Assembly (NCBI RefSeq): GCF_040654195.1
Contig: NZ_JBFAHM010000007.1
Location: forward strand, 186,001 to 250,000
DNA from: Hamadaea sp013361475
GTDB taxonomy: Bacteria > Actinomycetota > Actinomycetes > Mycobacteriales > Micromonosporaceae
DNA length: 64,000 bases
Reading direction: 5' to 3'
The first letter of the stretch is position 1; every line of letters begins with the position of its first letter. The position numbers and the translations under genes are program-made. This document shows, piece after piece, positions 15,594 to 23,589 of this stretch. The notes beneath the pieces were generated by a model. It did not search any database. It was given only the letters and a program-made list of their open reading frames with translations, and was not told the DNA's origin.

Positions 15594-16736
15594 CTACCGA
15601 TCCCGCTGCGTGAGCAGCCGCGCGAGCGCGGTCAGCTCCAGCGTCCGGGCCAGCGGCGGATCGTCGTGCAACCGGTCCAACGCCCGGCTGATCAACTCGC
15701 TCGCCTGCGCCACGCACCACTGCCGCCCGCCGGCCGCGTCCACGGCCGCCGCGAGCTGCTCCAGCTCCGCCTCCTTCAGCTCCTCTTCCTTGGCGTACGC
15801 CTCGAGCAGCGGCCGGGCGGCGGGCACGCCCGAACGCAGCGCGACGACGACGGGCAGGCTCTTCTTCCGGCTCCGCAGATCGGAGTAGACCGGTTTGCCG
15901 GTGATCGCGGGATCGCCCCAGATGCCGAGCAGGTCGTCGGTGATCTGGAAGGCGAGCCCGAGATCGGCGCCGAATCCCCGGAGCCGGGCGACCTGCTCGG
16001 CGGTGCCGCCGCCGAGCAGGGCACCGAGACCGGTGGCGCACTCGATCAGCGCTCCGGTCTTGCGCCGGGCCATGGCCAGGCATTCGGCGGTGGTCACGTC
16101 GTCGCGCGACTCGAAGGCCAGGTCTTCGCCCTGGCCGTGCAGCAGATCACCGACGGCGGTCGACAACATCTTCTGCGCCAGCCGCGCCCGGGTGGGGCCG
16201 GCCACCCGGGAGTCGGCCGGCCCGCTGAGCGTGCCCAGCGTGTCGAAGGCGAGCGTGAGCAGGGCGTCGCCGGCCAGGATGGCCTGCGCGACGCCGAACT
16301 CCTTCCACACCGTCGGCCGATGTCGCCGGGTCTCGTCGCCGTCCATGACGTCGTCGTGGACGAGCGAGAAGTTGTGCACCAGCTCGACCGCGACGGCGGC
16401 GGGCAGCGCGGCGGCCGGTGCGCCCCCCACCGCCTGCGCCGCCAGCAGCACCAACGCCGGGCGCAACGACTTGCCGCCGTGGCCGTGCGCGGCCGGGATG
16501 CCGTGCCGGTCCCACCAGCCGAAGTGATACCCGGACGCGTGCCGCAGCACGGCCGGCATCGAGTCGACGGCGGCCCGCAACGCCGGCTCGGCGAGCGCGC
16601 GAGCCGAGTCGACGGCCTGTCTGGCGACCTGAGCCGCCGGAGTGGGCTGCACCGGTGCGACGCGCCCGGCGCCCGAGCCCGCGTCCGCCTCCGGCGTACG
16701 CGAACGAGCCGGGGCGTCGACCGGGCGCTCAGTCAT
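15594..16736 (-). CDS. Polyprenyl diphosphate synthase, likely encapsulin cargo
   Basis: A 380-residue all-trans prenyl transferase that condenses isopentenyl and allylic diphosphates. The catalytic motifs are complete: GGKSLRP (87-93), first aspartate-rich DDVMD (128-132), and second TDDLLGIWGD (about residue 270). Phe sits five residues before DDVMD, which favours a short product (C15-C20), but chain length is inference. The first ~45 residues are Pro/Ala/Arg/Gly-rich, disordered and outside the fold; family 2 encapsulin cargoes carry such N-terminal targeting regions. The ATG at 16736 overlaps the 3' end of the encapsulin gene by 8 bp, so the two are translationally coupled. Confidence 0.9.
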   Translation of the reverse strand: MTERPVDAPARSRTPEADAGSGAGRVAPVQPTPAAQVARQAVDSARALAEPALRAAVDSMPAVLRHASGYHFGWWDRHGIPAAHGHGGKSLRPALVLLAAQAVGGAPAAALPAAVAVELVHNFSLVHDDVMDGDETRRHRPTVWKEFGVAQAILAGDALLTLAFDTLGTLSGPADSRVAGPTRARLAQKMLSTAVGDLLHGQGEDLAFESRDDVTTAECLAMARRKTGALIECATGLGALLGGGTAEQVARLRGFGADLGLAFQITDDLLGIWGDPAITGKPVYSDLRSRKKSLPVVVALRSGVPAARPLLEAYAKEEELKEAELEQLAAAVDAAGGRQWCVAQASELISRALDRLHDDPPLARTLELTALARLLTQRDR

Positions 16737-18156
16737 GGAAGTAGCCGATCTGGACGTTCTCGAGGACCCCGAGCGCGTCCGGGACCAGAACCGCCACCGA
16801 GTAGTACGCACTGACCAGGTAGGACATGATCGCCTGGTCGTTGATCCCCATGAAGCGGACCGACAGGCTCGGCTGGTACTCGTCCGGGATCCCGGTCTGC
16901 TGCAGCCCGACGACGCCCTGCTCGTCCTCGCCGAGCCGCATGGCGATGACCGACGTGGTGTGCGTGTCGGTCACCGGGATCTTCGAGCAGGGCAGCAACG
17001 GCACGCCGCGCCAAGATGGCACATGGTGGCCCTGGAAGTCGATCGTGGCCGGGTAGATGCCGCGCCGGGTGCACTCCCGTCCGAACGCGGCGATCGCCCG
17101 CGGATGCGCCAGCAGCACGTGGGTGCTGCGCCGGCGGCTGAGCAGCTCGTCGAAGTCGTCCGGGGTGGGCGGCCCGGTCCGCGTGTGGATGCGCTGCTTG
17201 AGATCGGCGTTGTGCAACAGACCGATCTCGCGGTTGTTGACCATCTCGAACTCCTGTCGTTCTTTAAGAGCCTCAACGGTCAATCGCAATTGTTGCTCCG
17301 TCTGATTCATCGGATGGTTGTAGAGATCCGCGACGCGGGTGTGGATCCGCAGCACGGTCTGCGCGACGCTGAGTTCGTACTCCCGCGGCGACATGTCGTA
17401 GTCGACGAACGTGCTCGGCAGCATCGGCTCGCCGTCGTGCCCGGCGGACAGCTCGATCTCCGCCTCGCCGTGCCGGTTCTGCCGCGGCACCCGGCTGCTG
17501 CGGAGCCGCCGAAGGTGCTCGGCGAGCGACGGAGACTGCTCGGCCAGTTCCTCGAAGGACCGGCGCGGCAGGCTCAGCACGATGCAGGCGGTCGCCGCGC
17601 GTACGGAGTATTCCCAGGTCAGGTCCGACCCAAGGAGGACCCGGTCGCCGAAGTACTCGCCGTCGGCCAGCACGCCGAGGACGGCCTTGGCGCCGTACTC
17701 CCCCAGCCCGACCTTGTCGGCCTTGCCGTGGGCCATCAGGTAGAGCTGGTCGGCGGGTGCGCCGGCCTCGACGATCGTGTCGCCGGCGGCGTACTCCCGT
17801 TGGGCGAAGCGCCGGGACAGCGCGTCCAGCGCCTCGATGTCGTCGAAGTCGCGGAGCTGTGGCAGTTCTCGCAGCTCCGGCGGGACCACCCGGACCTGGT
17901 CGCCGACGTTGGTGAAGGTCAGCCGGCCGTCGCCGACGGCATAGGTGAGCCGCCGGTTCACCCGGTACGCCCCACCGGTGACCTGGAGCCAGGGCAGCAC
18001 CCGGAGCAGCCAGCGGGAGGTGATCTCCTGCATCTGCGGGACGGACTTGGTGGTCGTCGCCAGGTTCCGCGCCGCTGCGGTACTCAGGCTCGACCGGCCG
18101 TTCGGGGACTCCGACCCCGCTTCGATGGGCTGGCTCGGAGCGTCCAGGATCGTCAT
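16729..18156 (-). CDS. eshA: Family 2B encapsulin shell protein (EshA-like)
   Basis: A 475-residue protein matching EshA/family 2B encapsulins: an N-terminal arm (AARNLATTTKSVPQMQEITSRWL), an HK97-fold shell domain, and an inserted cyclic-nucleotide-binding-like domain at residues ~105-215 (YAAGDTIVEAGAPADQLYLM, GEYFGDRVLLGSD). The C-terminal shell part includes RFMGINDQAIMSYLVSAYYS. The phosphate-binding arginine expected after GE in cAMP-binding proteins is not obvious here, so ligand binding may be altered. Family 2B shells enclose terpenoid enzymes, such as 2-methylisoborneol synthase in Streptomyces, or prenyl transferases. The overlapping prenyl synthase gene is the probable cargo. Start ATG 18156, divergent from geosmin synthase. 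Confidence 0.92.
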   Translation of the reverse strand: MTILDAPSQPIEAGSESPNGRSSLSTAAARNLATTTKSVPQMQEITSRWLLRVLPWLQVTGGAYRVNRRLTYAVGDGRLTFTNVGDQVRVVPPELRELPQLRDFDDIEALDALSRRFAQREYAAGDTIVEAGAPADQLYLMAHGKADKVGLGEYGAKAVLGVLADGEYFGDRVLLGSDLTWEYSVRAATACIVLSLPRRSFEELAEQSPSLAEHLRRLRSSRVPRQNRHGEAEIELSAGHDGEPMLPSTFVDYDMSPREYELSVAQTVLRIHTRVADLYNHPMNQTEQQLRLTVEALKERQEFEMVNNREIGLLHNADLKQRIHTRTGPPTPDDFDELLSRRRSTHVLLAHPRAIAAFGRECTRRGIYPATIDFQGHHVPSWRGVPLLPCSKIPVTDTHTTSVIAMRLGEDEQGVVGLQQTGIPDEYQPSLSVRFMGINDQAIMSYLVSAYYSVAVLVPDALGVLENVQIGYFHD

Positions 18157-18313
18157 TTCGCCACCGTCCGATCTGCTTCGAGGGACACCGCCGGCGGTCC
18201 CCGGCGATGGTGGAGCTGACGCCGGGCACTCGATCCGAATGCCTCCGGCGGGCGGCGGTACGGGCCGCTTGGCGCAATGAGATCAGCGGCCTTGGCAGGA
18301 GTGTCAAGCTAAA

Positions 18314-18351
18314 TCACCATTGGAGGTGAAATCGCGTGCTCTGGGCGATTT
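18314..18351. promoter_or_regulatory. Inverted repeats before geosmin synthase gene
   Basis: TCACC-attgga-GGTGA (18314-18329) and AAATCGC-9-GCGATTT (18329-18351) are adjacent small palindromes in the divergent region between the encapsulin and geosmin synthase genes. They could be operators or an mRNA hairpin ahead of the geosmin start. Inference only. Confidence 0.3.
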
Positions 18352-18421
18352 GATGGGGTGGGATCAGGGGAGCCGCGGTGCTGGTTCTCCGGCTCCGTCC
18401 GACGAAGAAGGGTCGCTGCCC

Positions 18422-20599
18422 ATGACACAACCATTCCGGCTGCCGGAGTTCTACGTCCCGCACCCGGCCCGGCTGAATCCCCACCTCGATCGCGCCCGCG
18501 TCCACAGCAAGGCCTGGGCTCGTGAGATGGAGATGATCGAGGGCTCCGGCATCTGGGACGAGCAGACCTACGACTCTCACGACTACCCGCTGCTGTGTGC
18601 GTACACCCACCCCGACGCCTCGGCGGAGCGTCTGGAGCTCGTGACGGATTGGTACGTCTGGGTGTTCTTCTTCGACGACCACTTCCTGGACGTCTACAAG
18701 CGAACGCAGGACCGGGAAGGCGCTAAGTCCTATCTGGACCGGCTACCCGCGTTCATGCCGATCGGCGACGAATCGATGCCGACTCCGGCGAACGCGGTCG
18801 AGCGAGGGCTGGCCGATCTGTGGACCCGGACCGTTCCGGCGATGTCGGTCGCCTGGCGGGAACGCTTCGCCGAGGCGACCCTGCACCTGCTGCAGGAGTC
18901 GCTGTGGGAGCTGGGCAACATCAGCGAGAAGCGCATCCCGAACCCGGTCGAATACGTCGAGATGCGCCGCAAGGTGGGCGGCGCTCCCTGGTCGGCCGGG
19001 CTCGTCGAGTTCGCCGTCGCGGCGGAGGTCCCGGCGGCCGTCGCCCGCACCCGGCCGTTGCGCGTCCTGCGGGACACCTTCTCCGACGGCGTCCATCTCC
19101 GCAACGACATCTTCTCCTACCAGCGGGAGACCGAACAGGAGGGTGAGGTCAACAACGGGGTGCTGGTGGTCGAGCACTTCCTCGGCTGCTCTCCGCAGGA
19201 GGCCGCCGACACCGTGAACGATCTGCTCACCTCGCGGCTGCACCAGTTCGAGAACACCGCGCTGACGGAGTTGCCCGGCCTGTTCGCCGAGCACTACCTC
19301 GACCCGGCCGGGCAGGCCGACACCCTCCGCTACGTCCAGGGGCTGCAGGACTGGCAGAGCGGAGGCCACGAATGGCACCTGCGCTCGTCGCGCTACATGA
19401 ACAAGCTGGCCGAATCCTCCCTCCCAGTCCCGCCCAGCGCGTTCGCCGGGCTCACGCGCAGCTTCACCCACGTGCCCCACCAGGCCGTCGGCCACCTCCC
19501 GCTCCCCGCGATCCCCATGCCGTACGCGACGCGCCAGAGCCCGCATCTGCACGCCGCCCGGCGTAACACGCTCGACTGGGCGGCCCGCATGGGCATGCTC
19601 AGCCCGACGCCGGGACTGCTCGGCAGCGGACTGTGGACGGAGCCGCTGGCGGCCGGGTTCGACTTCGCGTACTGCGCCGCCATGCTGCACTGGCGAGCGT
19701 CGGGCCCGGAGCTGGACCTGTCGTCGCATTGGCTCACCTGGGGCACCTACGGCGACGACTACTTCCCGCTCGTCTTCGGGCGTACGCGGGACTTCGCCGG
19801 AGCCAAGGCGTTCACCCAGCGGATGCGGCAGTTCATGCCGTTGACCGGGCCGGCCTCCGGCGTGGTCCCGGCCAACCCCGTCGAGCTGGGGCTGGCCGAT
19901 CTGTGGGCCCGGACCGCGATCACGATGGACGACCGATCCCGGCACGAGTTCCGGGACGCCGTCCTGGGGATGGTGGACAGCTGGCGATGGGAGCTGCTGC
20001 AGCAGAGCCAGAACCGGATCGCCGACCCGGTGGACTACCTGGAGATGCGGCGGTTCACCTTCGGCTCGCAGCTCACCATGAGCCTGTGCCGGATCAGCCG
20101 GTCCGACGTCGTCCCCGCCGAGGTGTACCAGACTCGTCCGATGCAGGCCCTGGACGACTCGGCGGCCGATTACGCCTGTCTCACCAACGACCTGTTCTCC
20201 TACCAGAAGGAGATCCAGTACGAGGGTGAGCTGGCCAACGGCGTCCTGGTGATCCAGCGGTTCCTGAACTGCGACGCGCTCACCGCCTCGGCGATCACCG
20301 CCGACCTCATGGAGGCCCGGTTACGCCAGTTCGAGCACCTCGTCGCGGAGGACCTGCCACGGCTGTTCGACGACCAGCGGCTCTCGCCGGAAGCCCGCAC
20401 GGCGTTGCTGAGCTACGCCGACGAGCTGCGCGATTGGATGGCCGGCATCCTGCGGTGGCATCAGGGGACCACCCGCTACGACGAGGCGTCCTTACGGGAG
20501 CGGTACGCCTCGCCGAAGCCGTCGATCCCGATGCCGACCGGGTTGGGCACCTCGGCCGCCCGGCTCCCGTCGCTCAGTTCGTTCGCCGGACCAGGCTGA
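18422..20599 (+). CDS. geoA: Geosmin synthase (bifunctional germacradienol/geosmin)
   Basis: A 725-residue enzyme, matching the ~726 residues of characterised geosmin synthases. The N-terminal terpene cyclase half has DDHFLD (85-90) and NDIFSYQRE (about residue 228), which turn farnesyl diphosphate into germacradienol and germacrene D. The C-terminal half has DDYFPLVF (about residue 445) and NDLFSYQKE (about 588) and converts germacradienol to geosmin and acetone. The ATG at 18422 gives the standard N terminus QPFRLPEFYVPHPARLNPHL; 34 extra upstream residues are unlikely. There is no disordered N-terminal extension, so it does not look like an encapsulin cargo. Its 3' end overlaps the convergent S41 protease by 26 bp. 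Confidence 0.97.
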   Translation: MTQPFRLPEFYVPHPARLNPHLDRARVHSKAWAREMEMIEGSGIWDEQTYDSHDYPLLCAYTHPDASAERLELVTDWYVWVFFFDDHFLDVYKRTQDREGAKSYLDRLPAFMPIGDESMPTPANAVERGLADLWTRTVPAMSVAWRERFAEATLHLLQESLWELGNISEKRIPNPVEYVEMRRKVGGAPWSAGLVEFAVAAEVPAAVARTRPLRVLRDTFSDGVHLRNDIFSYQRETEQEGEVNNGVLVVEHFLGCSPQEAADTVNDLLTSRLHQFENTALTELPGLFAEHYLDPAGQADTLRYVQGLQDWQSGGHEWHLRSSRYMNKLAESSLPVPPSAFAGLTRSFTHVPHQAVGHLPLPAIPMPYATRQSPHLHAARRNTLDWAARMGMLSPTPGLLGSGLWTEPLAAGFDFAYCAAMLHWRASGPELDLSSHWLTWGTYGDDYFPLVFGRTRDFAGAKAFTQRMRQFMPLTGPASGVVPANPVELGLADLWARTAITMDDRSRHEFRDAVLGMVDSWRWELLQQSQNRIADPVDYLEMRRFTFGSQLTMSLCRISRSDVVPAEVYQTRPMQALDDSAADYACLTNDLFSYQKEIQYEGELANGVLVIQRFLNCDALTASAITADLMEARLRQFEHLVAEDLPRLFDDQRLSPEARTALLSYADELRDWMAGILRWHQGTTRYDEASLRERYASPKPSIPMPTGLGTSAARLPSLSSFAGPG

Positions 20600-21470
20600 G
20601 GGCGGTCTCGTAAGCGGCGTCGGCGTCGACCTCGACATCGGGGGCGACGCCGACGCCTTCCCAGTTCGTGCCGGTCGACGGGTGCACCGCTCGCGCGGTG
20701 GGGATGCTCGCCTCCAGGTGCGGGGTCAGGCGCAGGCCGATGCGGGGGTGCGCGCCGCCGCGGGTCGTCTGCCCGACCAGCGTCGCCCGGCCGGTCACCT
20801 TCAGGTCGTACGCGACCTGCTCGCCACCCGAGAACGTCTTCGGTCCGATGAGGACGTAGACCGGCTTTTTTCCGCCGTAGCGCCGGCCGGGCACGGTCGC
20901 GAAGGTCCACCACTGCCGGGTCGAGTCGGTGGCCCGCTCGTAGATCCCGGTCAGCGGGGTCTCCTCGTCGTCGAACAGGTAGCTCAGCAGGTGGGCCACG
21001 ATCGCGGGCTCGCCGCCGACGCAGCCGCGCACGTCGATGACGAGCGCGTCGGCATCTGCCACCAGCGTCATCGCGGCCGTGATCGCCTCCGCGGTGATCA
21101 TCGCGGGCAGCAGGCGCGGCTGGATGTCGAGGTAGGCGATGTTGCCGTCGAGCCGCTCGACCCGGTGCATGCCGGACGCCGTCCGTGCGGCGACGTTGAC
21201 CATCTCGGCGAGGAAGGCCGCCTCCTGAGCCGCCCTGCTCTCGTCGGCCGGCTCGGGCAACTCCTCCACGTGGTGCAGCAGACGGAGGTGCTTGTCCCCG
21301 TTCACCCGTTGCGCGTCTTCGGTCACCAGGGCGGCCAGCTCGGCCTCGGAGTCCACGGCGTAGCGCCCGGACGCGATGCCCTCGGCCAGAATCTCGTTGA
21401 TCTTCTTCGCTGCCTCCGGGAAGACGTAGTGCTCGGTCAGCAGGTCCTGGAATTTCTCCACGATTGTCAT
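20574..21470 (-). CDS. S41-family (tail-specific) serine protease-like protein
   Basis: A 298-residue protein: N-terminal helical S41_N segment (VEKFQDLLTEHYVFPEAAKKI), then the S41 core with NIAYLDIQPRL, DADALVIDVRGCVGGEP and the putative catalytic serine in TFSGGEQVAYDLK, followed by GQTTRGGAHP. It lacks a signal peptide and a PDZ domain, resembling interphotoreceptor retinoid-binding protein-like S41 members. The ATG at 21470 is chosen because an upstream start gives no conserved residues. It is divergent from an ArsR-type regulator across a palindromic 56-bp region, and probably controlled by it. Confidence 0.85.
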   Translation of the reverse strand: MTIVEKFQDLLTEHYVFPEAAKKINEILAEGIASGRYAVDSEAELAALVTEDAQRVNGDKHLRLLHHVEELPEPADESRAAQEAAFLAEMVNVAARTASGMHRVERLDGNIAYLDIQPRLLPAMITAEAITAAMTLVADADALVIDVRGCVGGEPAIVAHLLSYLFDDEETPLTGIYERATDSTRQWWTFATVPGRRYGGKKPVYVLIGPKTFSGGEQVAYDLKVTGRATLVGQTTRGGAHPRIGLRLTPHLEASIPTARAVHPSTGTNWEGVGVAPDVEVDADAAYETALSLVRRTN

Positions 21471-21489
21471 GCCGGAAGTGAAGCACGAT

Positions 21490-21523
21490 CTTGACTTAAG
21501 CGTCAAGAGTCCTTGACACTTGA
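21490..21523. promoter_or_regulatory. Tandem CTTGAC/GTCAAG operator, divergent promoter region
   Basis: CTTGAC-6-GTCAAG (21490-21507) and GTCAAG-4-CTTGAC (21502-21517) overlap, followed by ACTTGA. The short region separates the S41 protease and ArsR-family genes and ends 3 bp before the regulator start. Overlapping dyads with one half-site type are typical for dimeric winged-helix repressors. Confidence 0.6.
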
Positions 21524-21526
21524 TGC

Positions 21527-22087
21527 ATGACCGAACCGGATGACGTCCTGGAAGTCTCCTCGGCCGCGCAGTACGCCGCCTTGGGCCACCCGACGCGCCT
21601 GCGCCTGCTGTTCGCGCTCGGCCGGAAACAGGCCACGATCAGCCAGCTCGCCACAGCGCTCGGGACACGCAAGGGCAACATCGCCCACCACCTCGGCGTC
21701 CTGCGCGAGGCCGGAATGGTGACGATCGCGTACACCAAGCCCGTCCGCGGCGGCACCGAGCAGTACTACCAACGGAGCGCCCGGAAGTTGCACTTCACCG
21801 GCGAACAGGCGATCGCCCAGAAGGCGCTGACGTTGCGGGTGCTGTCCGAGGAGATCGAGGCGGCTGAACCCGATCCGTTCCTCGTCCTGCGGCAGGTCCA
21901 CCTCACCCGCGCCCAGGCCGCCCAGCTCGCCGCGACACTCTCCGACCTGGTGGACGGCGTCGAAGAGGCAGACGAGGCGGAGCCTCGCTATCGGCTGCTC
22001 ACCGGCCTGTTCGTGCCCGCCGCGGAAGCGCCCGCACCGGAAGCGCCCGCCGGCGAGACACCCCCCGGCGAGGCGTCCTCCGTCTAG
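21527..22087 (+). CDS. ArsR-family (HTH_20) transcriptional regulator
   Basis: A 186-residue winged-helix regulator: AAQYAALGHPTRLRLLFALGRKQATISQLATALGTRKGNIAHHLGVLREAGMV spans the HTH. No metal-binding cysteines of classical ArsR/SmtB are visible, so the effector is probably not a metal. The C terminus is a low-complexity APEAPAGE tail. The start lies right after a cluster of CTTGAC palindromes shared with the divergent S41 protease gene, so autoregulation and control of the protease are likely. It overlaps the convergent AAA ATPase gene by 4 bp. Confidence 0.85.
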   Translation: MTEPDDVLEVSSAAQYAALGHPTRLRLLFALGRKQATISQLATALGTRKGNIAHHLGVLREAGMVTIAYTKPVRGGTEQYYQRSARKLHFTGEQAIAQKALTLRVLSEEIEAAEPDPFLVLRQVHLTRAQAAQLAATLSDLVDGVEEADEAEPRYRLLTGLFVPAAEAPAPEAPAGETPPGEASSV

Positions 22088-23505
22088 CGGTAGGCCCCGA
22101 CGATGTCCGCCGGCCCGACGAGGCGGGCGCCGTCGACGCTGGATCCGCTACGGGAGACGGCGATCAACGGCGTTGTGGCGTCCGCACCCGGCAGCTTCGA
22201 CCGGTGGACCACGAGATCGGCTAAGTCGTGCGAGTCGAAGGCACGCCGCTCCAGCCATTTGACGGAGCCCACCATCGTGACCTTCTTGGCGATCGGCCCA
22301 CGATCCGCGCCGACGAGGTCGATCTGCGGATTGTTGGTCCGCGTCCAGTAGCCGCCGATCACCTCCGTGCCGGCGGGCAGGACGTCGCCGGGCATCCGGC
22401 CGAGCGCGTCGCGGATCACCGGCTCGACTGCCGTGCCGCGCCAATCCGTCCAGGATCTGCGGATCCGGGCCAGCGTGAGGTCGCCGCGTCCACGTTCGAT
22501 CTCGGTCAGATAGGGGCCGAGAAAGGCGAGCCAGAAGCGAAGATGAGGATCGGCGATGAGATATCGCGTCTCCTTCGACGGCTGTGTCGACAACGGCGTG
22601 ACGGCGTGCACGGCTCGCTTGGCGGTGAGCAAAGCCAAGGCTCGGGTCAAGGACGCGTGCGACATGTCTCCGGCAGCGCGGGCTATCGGACTGTAGGCCC
22701 GTTCGCCGCTGCCCAGGGCGGTCAGCACAAGCCGAGCCTGCGATTCGGGCGGGAACTCGGCGGCGAGTGCCCGCTCACCGCTGACCAGCAGCGCCGAAGT
22801 GGGATCCGGCACCGCGTCCGCCAGGTACTCGTCCACCGACGCACCGGGTGGCCATTCGTCGAGTACCAGCGGCAGTCCCCCGGACACCAGGTACGCGTCG
22901 ATCGCCTCCGCGGGCGGCAGATCCAGCATGCTGCCGACGTCGGCCGGACTGAGCGGCGGCACCACCATCTCAGTGGCACGTTGATGGAAGGGCCGGCCGT
23001 ACTCGTTGAGCGCCTCCATCATGGCCAGATCAGATCCGACGCAGATCAACAGCACCGGTTTGGCGGAAAGCTCGCGATCGAAGATCTTCTGCAGCGTGCC
23101 CTCGAACCCGGGATCGGTGGCGATGACATACGGCATCTCATCGAGGACGAGGACGCTCGGCTGATCGTCGGGCATCGCCGCGACCGTCAGGCGCAACGCG
23201 GCGTCCCAGGTGCTCGGCTCCTGGCCGTCGAACATGGTGGCCCGCGGCAGATCCGATTCCCGACCGGCCTGGATGAACAGGCGCAGCTCAGCCTCGGCCG
23301 ACGGCTGGGCGGACGCCGTGAAGAAGACGTGCGGCACGCCGGCTCGGCGTACGAACTCCTCGACCAAGCGGGACTTGCCCACCCGGCGCCGTCCGCGCAT
23401 GAGCAGCGCCCGGCCTGGGCGCCCCGTCCGGCCGCCGGAGCGTACGCGATCGAGAAGCCTGGTGAGCTGCGCCAGTTCCGTCCGGCGACCGACGAATCCA
23501 TCCAT
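22084..23505 (-). CDS. AAA ATPase (archaeal ATPase/DUF234-type)
   Basis: A 473-residue ATPase. The N-terminal domain has the start MDGFVGRRTELAQLTRLLD, Walker A MRGRRRVGKSRLV (about residues 36-48) and Walker B VLVLDEMPYV. After a winged-helix part (SHASLTRALALLTAKRAVHAV) the C terminus (EPVIRDALG, GGYWTRTNNPQIDLVGAD and KKVTMVGSVKWLERRAF) resembles the PD-(D/E)XK-like DUF234 region. Such proteins are sporadic in bacteria and often laterally transferred; roles are mostly unknown. Start ATG 23505 with a GTG 4 codons earlier as alternative. Its promoter region has two large palindromes. Confidence 0.82.
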   Translation of the reverse strand: MDGFVGRRTELAQLTRLLDRVRSGGRTGRPGRALLMRGRRRVGKSRLVEEFVRRAGVPHVFFTASAQPSAEAELRLFIQAGRESDLPRATMFDGQEPSTWDAALRLTVAAMPDDQPSVLVLDEMPYVIATDPGFEGTLQKIFDRELSAKPVLLICVGSDLAMMEALNEYGRPFHQRATEMVVPPLSPADVGSMLDLPPAEAIDAYLVSGGLPLVLDEWPPGASVDEYLADAVPDPTSALLVSGERALAAEFPPESQARLVLTALGSGERAYSPIARAAGDMSHASLTRALALLTAKRAVHAVTPLSTQPSKETRYLIADPHLRFWLAFLGPYLTEIERGRGDLTLARIRRSWTDWRGTAVEPVIRDALGRMPGDVLPAGTEVIGGYWTRTNNPQIDLVGADRGPIAKKVTMVGSVKWLERRAFDSHDLADLVVHRSKLPGADATTPLIAVSRSGSSVDGARLVGPADIVGAYR

Positions 23506-23525
23506 GTGGCTCACCACCCTCGCAC

Positions 23526-23579
23526 GATACGCTCACATGTGAGTCTTTCACCGATGATTGACTCACGCATGAGCGTATC
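23526..23579. promoter_or_regulatory. Double palindrome upstream of AAA ATPase gene
   Basis: Two 20-bp arms, GATACGCTCACATGTGAGTC (23526-23545) and its near reverse complement at 23560-23579 (17/20), are separated by 14 bp. Each arm is itself palindromic (CTCACATGTGAG is perfect). They lie 21-75 bp before the ATPase start and up to the end of the next gene. Confidence 0.6.
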
Positions 23580-23589
23580 ATGGACAACC

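Noticed and set aside
14907..16814. 635-codon frame antisense to the prenyl synthase and propeller gene
   Set aside because: Opposite to conserved proteins with their own start signals.
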